A stretch of 31,552 nucleotides of DNA from Chara braunii. Lineage: Eukaryota; Streptophyta; Charophyceae; Charales; Characeae. How positions within the stretch are numbered: the stretch's first letter is position 1; each line of letters opens with the position of its first letter. The position numbers and the translations under genes are program-made. Positions 9,421 through 17,465 of the stretch are shown here, one piece after another. The stretch lies in the NCBI GenBank assembly GCA_003427395.1, contig BFEA01000148.1, forward strand, positions 2,181,501 to 2,213,052, in the 5' to 3' direction. A model generated the notes under the pieces. It did not search any database and had not been told where the DNA came from. It saw only the letters and a list, made by a program, of their open reading frames with translations.

Positions 9421-9493
9421 CCTGCTATTGCTAGCCCAGCCGACTGTGTGCCCACAGTTCCAGCGTGGCAATCGTACAACAGACCTAACCCTG

Positions 9494-9624
9494 GATCTCT
9501 GCCAATGGCCTGGCAGGCTGGCACTCATATGTGAGCCATTGCTTAAACCACCAGTTGACCTAATAAGCCTAGATCTGTGCAAATGGCCTGGCACTCATAT
9601 GTGAGCCACTGCTTAAACCACCAG
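9494..9624. repeat. Direct repeat ending in TTAAACCACCAG
   Basis: Two copies about 70 bp apart share AATGGCCTGGC, GGCACTCATATGTGAGCCA and TGCTTAAACCACCAG. The first carries an extra AGGCTGGC. The shared 3' word is the complement of the ACTGGTGGTTTAA motif found elsewhere in the window. Confidence 0.8.
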
Positions 9625-10189
9625 GACCTCAGAGCCCCTGCCGATGCGGATTTCGTTGTTGTTGTTTTTTTTAACTTACAGCCCCTTCTATTCTGGGGGG
9701 GCATCAGCCCGGTTGCTTATCACCGGCAAGCAAAGTTTTGGAACAATTTGTAACAAGCAAAGGGGTAGATCAGACAGAAAAGAGAGACAGCCTGCCCTTG
9801 TGGCTCAAGCCACCTGTTCAAGGGGGGGTTGCTACAGCGCCATCCACTCCCGCCCATTGGCCTTTCCTTGGGGGTTTTGTCCTGCAAGTCGAGGAGCTTG
9901 CTAGCAGCACCCAGAGACTGCAGGATAAACCCCAAGGGGTCAAAGCACGGGGGGAAGGGATGCCCTGTCAGCCCCTCAAGCCGCACGTTACTTGGTCCAC
10001 TCATTCCCACCAAGTCTGCTGCATCCCGAATAACAAAAAGTGAAGCGGCGCTGGCGCACTCTTTTTGTTTTGCAGCACCAGCCATTTCAGTCCAGCAGGC
10101 TGAGCCCCAAAGGATTAAGCGCATTAACCCCCTCACCGGAAGAAGATGGCAGTGAAATGTACTGGTGGTCAGAAAAAAGGCAAAAGGCA
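9625..10189. other. Spacer with a dispersed-repeat fragment
   Basis: Around 9,676-9,740, GGGGCATCAGCCCGGTT and CCGGCAAGC closely resemble 16,950-16,990, so a short dispersed repeat is shared with the LINE 3' region. A T-rich stretch precedes it at about 9,663-9,672. The open frames of 100-160 codons here have no recognised domain. Confidence 0.45.
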
Positions 10190-10302
10190 CTACTGTCTTC
10201 ACCCCAACGGAGCGTACGCGGTGATTATGCTTGCATTTGGGTCAACTTTCAGTGTAGATACAGCGATAATGACCGTACATTCTGTTCAGGTGAAGACGGT
10301 AG
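10190..10302. mobile_element. Hairpin MITE copy (about 113 bp)
   Basis: Left end CTACTGTCTTCACCCCAACG, right end TTCAGGTGAAGACGGTAG. Inner arms around GGTGATTAT and ATAATGACCG pair. TA is present on both sides. Confidence 0.8.
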
Positions 10303-10711
10303 GGTCATGCATGAGCACAGCACCAATCCCGCTGACCTTAACAAGCGACACAAATCTTCGCTCTTTGGCCAAGGGCAGGGCTCTCACAGCCGTCCTGCTG
10401 TCAAAAGGCACCAACCCAATACCATTTTTCCCACTCATCACGGGAGCACAAAGAACCATATAGCTCTGCTAGACAAACAAGAGCATGAAAAAGCACAAGT
10501 TTCCCCGTATTTGTGTGGTATCCAACATCAATGCAGACCAAACGGGAAAACACAGAGAGATTGAATCTATCCATCCCTCCAAACCAGAATGGTTAGACCA
10601 CCAGTACCTCCACGTTCTTAGCCCGTTAATGCGGTGGCTGAATCGGTGCACCGCGCGGGTCCATGTGCATTTGCGACAGAGCCTCCGCAGAGGGGGCCTA
10701 AGACCCCCTGG
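10303..10711. other. Spacer, nothing recognised
   Basis: Mixed sequence. A TTAGACCACCAGTACC motif at about 10,593-10,608 belongs to the dispersed motif family. No gene was recognised. Confidence 0.4.
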
Positions 10712-10739
10712 GGTACTGGTGGTTTAAACCACCAGTACC
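10712..10739. repeat. Perfect 28-bp palindrome
   Basis: The half-site GGTACTGGTGGTTT is followed directly by its exact reverse complement, with no loop. The half-site is the same motif that occurs alone at about ten other places in the window. Head-to-head joining of two element ends would produce this structure (inference). Confidence 0.9.
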
Positions 10740-11718
10740 TTTCCCAGTCAATTTGTTCCGACACAGCCATAAACGGCCGTGAGCTTCGGTGCTTGGCCCA
10801 CTGGACCAGTGCAATCAGACTCACTTCCTTTTCCACTTCGCACTCATGCAAACAGATGGTGGATCACACTGGCGCACAGCGCCCACTCAAAGCTCAGAGA
10901 TATGGAAGTCGAAAACACAGTTCAGATACAAGCTCGCTTCATCAGGCTATGGCGCATCAGCGCCTTTGGCCCTGTACAACTCAACTCTCATCACTCCGGC
11001 CAACACCACTGCTCGCACTCACTCACTCTGGATCACCCTGGATATCCCACACGCATCCACACACTCTCGTACTCATACACTTGCCTATCAGCTATGGCGG
11101 CTATGGCCGCTGTCCCTCTCCTAGCTATATCTAACTATCTCCTTCAGCCCACTTCGTCTTCGGGCGCTCTGCAGACCACCTCGCACAAGTCGCTCAAGCA
11201 GCGCTTCCGCATGGCTTACGCAGGAATGAATGAATGGCTGGGCGCTGCCTCTTAATTTATACTTCTGTTCGCTGCTGGTCTGCCCCGTTTCCACCGGGCC
11301 CCTGGTGCACACAGTCCCATATGGTACTTGCTGACTGGACTAAGTGCGACTGGGACCAGGTACCGCTGACTCAGCAAGGGTGGACTTCACCACTTGCCCA
11401 CTTGCCCACTTGCCTCTAGTCTGCTGTGAGCAACGTTGGAAGGGTCACTTCCGGACCTTCCGGAAGTCTGTGGACTTGGTCCTTCGACACTGTAGCAGCT
11501 ACGACCTTGACCTTTCAGGACTGTAGCAGCTACGACCTTGACCTTTCAGAAGGGCTACGCTATGACTTCTAGAGCTTGCTAAGACCTCTACCCGACAGGT
11601 CTACAGATCGAACCCCTACGACCTACGGACCTACGACAGCCTACCAACTGTTGCGAATACACAGATCATGGGTTCAACTCTCGGGGTCGACACAGGTACT
11701 GTACACAGGTGAGGTAAA
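10740..11718. other. Spacer with small duplications, no gene
   Basis: A short direct duplication TGTAGCAGCTACGACCTTGA occurs at about 11,491 and 11,522. CTTGCCCACTTGCC repeats occur near 11,393-11,413. Frames of up to 166 codons (10,634-11,134) show no recognised domain and overlap others of similar length, so I call no gene. Confidence 0.4.
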
Positions 11719-11798
11719 GACTAGGGATCGAGCCCTGGGATCTGCATTCACTACCGCTGACAGGTGAATACCGTTTCACCAGAATGGCTGGTGGTGTC
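11719..11798 (-). mobile_element. tRNA-like region, possible SINE head
   Basis: On the minus strand an A-box match TGGTGAAACGG is followed after 36 bases by GGCTCGATCCC, a B-box match with two differences from the consensus. Spacing and order fit an internal Pol III promoter of tRNA type. Between them, CACCTGTCAGCGG recalls the anticodon arm of tRNA-Asp. The acceptor stem does not close and the T stem has a mismatch, so it is not a functional tRNA. A tRNA pseudogene or the 5' head of a SINE are the best readings. The 3' end of such a SINE was not identified. Confidence 0.4.
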
Positions 11799-12429
11799 CG
11801 GCCAAGGAAGTGTGGCCACACCGGTTCACTTGTTATCGGCACGCAGCAGAGATCTGAGTTACAACAAAAAGAGGCTCCGACGCCATGGTGGTTTAAGAGA
11901 ACGGAATACAGAAGGCAGGAAAGGAAAAAAAAAAAAAACAGCGTGCAACCACAGCTGGAAGCGCAACCCCTTGGATGGAGAAGTGGTGGGGAGGGGGGGG
12001 GTGCAATGAAGATCATGGGTACCATTTTAACAACTAGACCACAGTGACTCCTCCGTGACAACAATCTAAAACCAAGAATTCTCAGCTTCCTTAACGCTGT
12101 GAACACCGCACCTAGCAACGGAAGTGCTGCTGGACATTGCCACTATTCCGGGCCAGGTTCATGCTTTCCCAACACAACAGTCGGGCCTCAACCTTACTGG
12201 CCAGAGCTCACAGTTTCACTTTTCTCTCTGCGTGCCTCAGCAAAGCCCAGTTATGACCAGAATAACCACACTGCAGGTGCCATATGTCTCGCTCTCTGTG
12301 TGGTTGATATCTGTGCGTTTCTTTCAGTGTTTTTCTGTGTTTTCGTTTGTTTCTTCAAGCTGTCTTTTCTTTGCTTTTGCGAGTTCTTGTATGTCTTGCC
12401 ACTTTCTGGGTATTTTTCTGCATGTTTCT
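11799..12429. other. Spacer, nothing recognised
   Basis: Contains an A run near 11,926-11,938 and a TGGTGGTTTAAG motif at about 11,887. The T-rich section 12,320-12,420 precedes the next U6 fragment. No gene was recognised. Confidence 0.4.
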
Positions 12430-12499
12430 CATCCTTGCGCAGGGGGCATGCTAATCTTCTCTGTATCGCTCCAATTTTAACGGATGTCCCGAAGGGCAT
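12430..12499 (-). pseudogene. U6: U6 snRNA pseudogene, 3' truncated
   Basis: The minus strand reads CCCTTCGGGACATCCGTTAA, AATTGGAGCGATACAGAGAA, GATTAGCATGCCCCCTGCGC and AAGGATGA. This covers the U6 5' stem-loop, an intact ACAGAGA box and the catalytic core. Homology stops after AAGGATGA, so the 3' terminal part is missing or replaced. The ACAGAGA box is intact, unlike the 4,591 copy, but the truncation makes it a pseudogene or a U6-derived chimera. Confidence 0.82.
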
Positions 12500-13397
12500 T
12501 TTCTTTCTGGGCGTTCCTTTGTTTCCGCGTTTCTTCATTTGTCGCCAGAACATTTCGACTCTTTCAGACCGCAATCCCATTGCAAAGTTGATGGACAAGG
12601 TGAGTAGAAACTAGGCAGAAAAGACGAGTAGAAACATGGATTTAGGCTGGTCAGTATGCTGCTAAGAACAACACACTGCAGACTTTTGCTGCAAATGCTC
12701 AGCCCTCAGTGCAAAAGCTTGCACACATTTGTCTACCTGCGCGCCTGCAGCACCCACACCTGTCCACAAAAGGCGCACTTGCGCTTTGTGTTCCTCTTTC
12801 ATTATTCAAGGACACACAGAAAGAGCAATAAATACGAACTGGATATGGTGAGCGTCCTGCCATGTGCATGTCTATGAGCAAGCATGCTGTACAAGGTACA
12901 AGCAACTGTGTTGTAGAAGCGTGTAAGTGTGTTTTTTTTCGTTTGCACCACAACAGCCCCTATTCCACCCAGACAAGTAGATTCGGGTTGACCCAGCTCA
13001 ACAATTAAAGAATATCACCTCTTTAGCAAGCAACATGAATCATAACAGAGTCGTTTAGAGCTGTGTTTAAGCTGGGGGTTCTTCGGGGCAACAGCTCCTC
13101 TTTTACTATGCCTTGCACCTATGAGGCTGCCCACGTTGATGGAGGTTTAGCGGCAGCTGCCCACATCCTCGTGCGCCTATGTCTGTATGTACAAGTGCAG
13201 CTGCAACTGTGTGCGCCTGTCGTTGTCGTTCATGCACATGCACCTCGCCCAACCCTCACCATATATAACCACATTCCAACCACATTGTCAAATAACGAAA
13301 CTCCCATCTATCTGGGTTAGCAGAATGAAGGTGTGAGGTTCCCTATGCATGTGTGGCTGAGAGGAAAGTGTCCGAACATCCATCCACGTTCGTAATT
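12500..13397. other. Spacer, nothing recognised
   Basis: Mixed sequence with no gene, RNA or repeat family recognised. Frames of 60-85 codons are featureless. Confidence 0.4.
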
Positions 13398-13480
13398 TGT
13401 GTATGCCATCCTTGTTCAGAGACAATGTTAATCTTCTTTGTATCTCACTCAAATTTTCGCACACATCCCGGAGGACGGAG
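13398..13480 (-). pseudogene. U6: Strongly diverged U6 snRNA pseudogene
   Basis: On the minus strand, diverged blocks align in order to U6: CATCC-like start, AAATTTGAG, GATACAAAGAAGATTAACAT and AAGGATGGCAT. Both the ACAGAGA box (here ACAAAGA) and the core are mutated. It is recognised mainly by block order and by neighbouring copies on the same strand. Confidence 0.6.
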
Positions 13481-13534
13481 GTAAGGTGATTGAATAACCA
13501 AAAGCCTGAGGCCTTTCACGGTTTTGTTTTTTGC

Positions 13535-13597
13535 TTGTTTGTTTCTGTGTTTGTTTGTTTGTTTGTTTGTTTGTTTGTTTGTTTGTTTGTTTGTTTC
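13535..13597. repeat. (GTTT)n microsatellite
   Basis: A run of GTTT units with one CTGT interruption. Confidence 0.93.
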
Positions 13598-13845
13598 CGC
13601 GTTAGAAGCAAAATCTGCATGGCAGATACAATGACAGTCCAAGGGAGGGCCCTGGCACAGCAAAACGGTGCCCCATCTCTGGTCCTGTCATGGAAAAGTG
13701 GTGCGTCTTCTCTGCCCGTGTCAAAGCAAAGTGGTGCCCCATAACACCACCCTTTGGACAGGCAGTACCCAAACTCTTCTTCTATCTGATGAATCTGACA
13801 CTCACTGCAGCTGTTACTCTTTTCTTTTTTTTTGGGGGGACCATT

Positions 13846-13923
13846 TCTTGATTATGTGTGTCATCCTTGCGCAGCAGGGGCCATGTTAATCTTCTCCCTG
13901 TGTATCGTTCCCAATTTTAACAC
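13846..13923 (-). pseudogene. U6: U6 snRNA retropseudogene with small insertions
   Basis: On the minus strand it reads GTTAAAATTGG, AACGATACA, a small insertion, GAGAAGATTAACATGGCCCC, a 3-base insertion, GCGCAAGGATGACACA, and AAGAAATGGTCC at the 3' end. It then runs into C and A runs (poly-A-like on the minus strand at about 13,831-13,840). The 5' stem-loop is missing. The preserved 3' end plus A tract again fits retroposition. Confidence 0.78.
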
Positions 13924-13967
13924 AAGCGGTCATCGGGTAGCTGAAAATTCAGGAATGAAAATTCTGA

Positions 13968-14153
13968 AGTGAGAGTTTTGGGCAGTCTGAAAATCCTGAA
14001 TGGTCCTGAAGTGGTGAAAGGTCTGAAGACCTTGAAAACCACCTGTTTAGGCAGGCTGCATCCTCAAGTGGTGAAGGGTGGTTTTCATGGTCTTCGGACC
14101 TTTCACCACTTCTGGACCATTCAGGATTTTCAGACTGCCCAAAACTCTCACTT
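13968..14153. repeat. Long fold-back repeat (arms about 76 bp)
   Basis: The left arm 13,968-14,043 (start AGTGAGAGTTTTGGGCAGTC) is complementary to the right arm 14,077-14,153 with only a few mismatches. A loop of about 33 bp separates them. It has no coding capacity. It resembles a fold-back MITE or an inverted duplication. A transcript would form a hairpin of nearly 75 bp. Confidence 0.88.
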
Positions 14154-14255
14154 GACCTGAATGGTCCTGAAGTGGTGAAAGGTCCGAAGACCTTGAAAAC
14201 CACCTGTTTAGGCAGGCCGCATCCTGAAGTGGTGAAGGGTGTCCTGAAGTGGTGA
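14154..14255. repeat. Partial direct copy of the fold-back left arm and loop
   Basis: CTGAATGGTCCTGAAGTGGT followed by GAAAGGTCCGAAGACCTTG and the loop words CACCTGTTTAGGCAGG recur here in the left-arm orientation. Short GTCCTGAAGTGGTGA echoes follow. It directly abuts the right arm. Confidence 0.85.
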
Positions 14256-14274
14256 CAAAAAATACGACTGTTGT

Positions 14275-14310
14275 TAACCTTCTCTCAATTTTAACGGATA
14301 TCCCGAATGA
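14275..14310 (-). pseudogene. U6: U6 snRNA 5' fragment
   Basis: The minus strand reads ATTCGGGATATCCGTTAAAA followed by TTGAGAGAAGG, matching the U6 5' stem-loop and following bases with a few changes. It is only about 36 nt long, the fourth U6-like piece within 1.9 kb and on the same strand. Confidence 0.6.
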
Positions 14311-14326
14311 CTGCAGCTGTGACTTC

Positions 14327-14363
14327 TTCTTTTTTTTTTTTTTACTTTTTTTTTTTTTTTTTT
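14327..14363. repeat. T-rich tract
   Basis: Two T runs separated by AC. It could be a retroposon poly(A) tail on the minus strand. The body to its right was not identified. Confidence 0.7.
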
Positions 14364-14441
14364 AATTGCTCCAATCTATTCGTGGGGAGCAGCACGTGCT
14401 AGGAACCGGGCCCAGCGTCCCTTATAATGGAAATACATTCA

Positions 14442-14575
14442 GGATTGATGATCATTGATGATTGATGATAATTTGGGATGATTGAGGATCATTTAGGATG
14501 ATTTAGGATGATTCAAGATGATAGAGTGGATGATTGAGATCATGAAATAGAGATAGATGATGACTAATCAGAATG
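14442..14575. repeat. Degenerate GATGATT repeats
   Basis: GATGATT, GATCATT and GATGATA words recur every 7-13 bp. It looks like an old microsatellite. Confidence 0.75.
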
Positions 14576-15535
14576 ATTGTCTACCCAACACTCAAATACT
14601 ATCCTATCCCTAAATTTCTGTATCCACTCCAACCAACCAATCACAACTGAGCCTGTGTTGTGCACCAATCAGGCCTCTTCCTGGTCTCACACCCCATTCT
14701 GGCTCGGTTGCAGGGCAGCGCAACCTACCCCAGCTCCGACCATCGTCGGCCAGATTGTAGCCATTAGTCAAGTTTGCAGATCACCTTCCTCCCTCGGCAA
14801 TCCCAAACCTCTATACAAAGCCTCAAACTCCTACTAAAGCAGGTTACAGGGCACCACCCCAGCGCGGGCCAGCGTCATTCTAGCACCAACTCAATTTGGC
14901 CATTACACAAAAAGGCTCAACTAGGAAATTAGCTAAGCTAGAATGCCAACTAGGAATCTAGGATCTGATAATATCAGAATCCTGATTAAAAACCTTTCTG
15001 ATGACGAAATTTGACGAGTACCCTGAGATGATCACTAAATTGGTGGATAATGATGAGGATGTTGATGACTATTCCTCTCCACCCCTCCCCCTCCTCCATG
15101 TGCTATCCTCCTCTCCCCTCGTTTCCTGTTCTCCTCTTCTCCTCTCGCTGCCTCCGTTGATCTGAACCCCACTATCAGTATGAAGTTCCTATCAGCCCCA
15201 ACGAGAGAGATATCCTCCCCATTCCCTTCTGCCTTGAAGTAACCAGTTCCCCCAAAAGGTGTACCTCAAATCTGACACTCTGACCTAGTCTGCCTCCGCC
15301 AGGATATAATGTGCCCCCATACATATCTCCCAGACCCAGCCCAGGTCAACTCCCATCATCTGCGTCTACTCCCTAGAGGGCAATCACCTCCCACCTTGCG
15401 TTACCCCTGCGGAGTAGCGCTCCCTTCCTGACCAACCTACCTACCAACTAGACCATAACCAATCTGGGCGAAGAGAATATAACCACCAACACAGAGATAC
15501 CTATTGATTGATGAAAAAAGGAATCAAGAAACTTC
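14576..15535. other. Spacer, nothing recognised
   Basis: Includes a polypyrimidine section at about 15,070-15,150. No gene, RNA or repeat family was recognised. Confidence 0.4.
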
Positions 15536-15541
15536 GATGAC

Positions 15542-15572
<31 letters not shown>
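15536..15572. repeat. (GAT)n microsatellite
   Basis: An uninterrupted GAT trinucleotide run. Confidence 0.93.
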
Positions 15573-15574
<2 letters not shown>

Positions 15575-16322
15575 ATAAAATTGGCGAGAAATAAACAAGG
15601 AACGTTTGAACTTGCGATACCCTAATGGCGCCGGTGTGGAAGATTGACAGCTCACTATTGCTGTAATAATAAAAGAAGATAGCACTGATTAGTAGGAAGA
15701 TCATGACCAGTGAAGATGATGCCCATTGACCCGTAATGAAGAATTATGAATTGATACACTTTAGTATGAACGACTCCGGATGATGATTCCCCGCAGAGAT
15801 GACAATGATGATAATCTTGATGCTCTTGATGGATAACCTGCACAAGATAAACGATCAAAAAAACAAAAATGAGCAGCTCCCTTGATAATGACTCCTTGAT
15901 GATCTTCCTCCTGAGAATGCGGGTTAGCGCTGTGATGACGTAGACAAGCGAAGTCCAACGCACTTCGGTCTCCATGGGGCGAACTCCACTTTCTTCCACC
16001 GACATTGGCATTACACCAACTCGCTTGAGCATTACTACCTCCTAATGGGGCGTTAGCTGTGGAGTACTTCGTGTGGAAGTCACAGAGAGACTGTTCGAGC
16101 AGCCGCCACCGCCACTACTCTCCCCTTGCCACTGTGACTTAGACCAGATGCCTCGTCAGCCCGTGACGTGGCTTGGCCTAGTGCCTCTGGTTTTCGCACG
16201 TGCATTAAGCGCTCACTCTGACCACTTCACCACTTCTGTCGTATTCCACTCACGCAACTTTTGGGTGCTCATGCCACATCAACGCTCGCATCTCCCACAA
16301 GCAGCCAGCAACCCGCCGCGTG
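15573..16322. other. Spacer, nothing recognised
   Basis: Contains further scattered GATGAT words up to about 15,910. An antisense frame of 125 codons (15,655-16,032) shows no recognised domain. I call no gene. Confidence 0.4.
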
Positions 16323-16480
16323 CAAGCCACTAGCGCCTCGCCACATGTGAAAAGCCAGCGCCCCGCTACTCGCTCGTGACCAGCGCCTCGCCACCCGTAG
16401 GAAGCCAGCGCCTCGCCGTCCATCCGTGGCCAGCGCCTCGCCACTTCCACACCGCCTTTGCCTCGCCACTTGCTTGCTGC
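16323..16480. repeat. GC-rich tandem array, unit about 25 bp
   Basis: The word AGCGCCTCGCCAC or close variants starts near 16,332, 16,355, 16,381, 16,405 and 16,431, spaced 23-26 bp, with a decayed sixth unit near 16,455. The repeat gives Arg/Trp/Gly/Ala-rich frames on the minus strand, which I do not call as genes. Confidence 0.85.
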
Positions 16481-16555
16481 CATAGTAGCATCGTAGGCGC
16501 ACGCACCCATGCAGCGCTAGCAGCGCTAAGTCGTGCTGGGCCCCTTCGACCCAAC

Positions 16556-17465
16556 TTTTTTTTTTTAACTTAAAAACTCGATCCAATAACTTCTTTCAAC
16601 TGCACATAGTTGACCCTACTTAAACCCTAAACCCTATAGCATCGCTGTTGTTTGTGTTTCATTTGCACTTCCACTGATCCTGAGGCATTGATTTCTCCCT
16701 TATTGGGAGGATATACCTCTGCTCCCTCCTGCTCCTCCTGCCTTCCTCCCTTTTAAAATCCAGTTGTTGTCTTTCTAGCTATTCAACCTACCTTGCAATT
16801 CCCATGAAATTAATTTATGCTTTACTACCTTCCATCTACAACCGCTGGATCTACATCAGTTGGAAATCGGGTCCAGCATCCCATGTCCCTGCAGTCCTTT
16901 TTTTGTTGAAAAAACAGGTCCTTATGGTCCTGGCTCCATATCCATTCTGGGGAGCATCAGTCCGGTTCCTATTCCCCCGGCAAGCCAAAGTAGCAGTATT
17001 ACATCATATACCCCCCCACGCATCCTCCCGTCTGGCAGAAGGATCCCTGGACAACATTGATTACTCCACTTGGTGGAGGATTGACTGCCAGCTTGCCTTT
17101 CCCTGTAATTCCTTTCAGAGTCTCCATCAGAGACCCTTTCGGATAAACTTAACCGCAAGAAACACAGAGAGAAGAGTTGTTGTAAATCTTGATTGTTTTG
17201 ACCCGGTTGTTGTAAGTGTACTCCTGGTCGTACGTCGGTGCTATGTAGCGTTGAAGTTCTGAGGTTGTGGGAGGTGAATGTCCCGTGCTCTCTGCAGCGG
17301 ACAAGAGTTGTGCCAGTCTTTCCACCTGAATTGAAGTCCTTGAATGACCACCACCTTTCCATTCACCAGTCATTATTTCGTGAACTTTGCCAGAATCTCT
17401 TGCTGCTTCTCCGGATTTTCCCGAGCTTGAATCCTGACTTTCTTCCATTGGGAGAAGACTTCAGT
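16556..17465 (-). other. Probable LINE 3' UTR with short poly(A)
   Basis: It follows the last recognisable ORF2 segment on the minus strand and ends in 11 A (T run at 16,556-16,566 on plus). A minus-strand frame continues to 17,149 after a frame change, so ORF2 may extend that far. The stretch contains the 9,676-type dispersed words (16,950-16,990) and a TTTAGGG-type pair at about 16,620-16,636. The poly(A) position is an inference from orientation. Confidence 0.5.
16619..16636 (-). repeat. Short plant-type telomere repeat
   Basis: ACTTAAACCCTAAACCCTAT on the plus strand contains two TAAACCC units plus a partial third, which is TTTAGGG on the minus strand. It is too short to exclude chance or a retroposition-associated origin. 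Confidence 0.5.

Noticed and set aside
9720-10564. Open frames of 160 and 174 codons on opposite strands
   Set aside because: They overlap each other, cross the hairpin MITE at 10,190 and show no recognisable domain.
11600-11690. tRNA B boxes GATCGAACCCC and GGGTTCAACTC
   Set aside because: The T stems do not pair and no A box lies at the right distance.
12099-12614. 171-codon plus-strand frame
   Set aside because: It runs antisense through the U6 pseudogene at 12,430-12,499, so it is chance.
15655-16032. 125-codon minus-strand frame
   Set aside because: No domain or start context, and it lies in GAT-rich repeat DNA.
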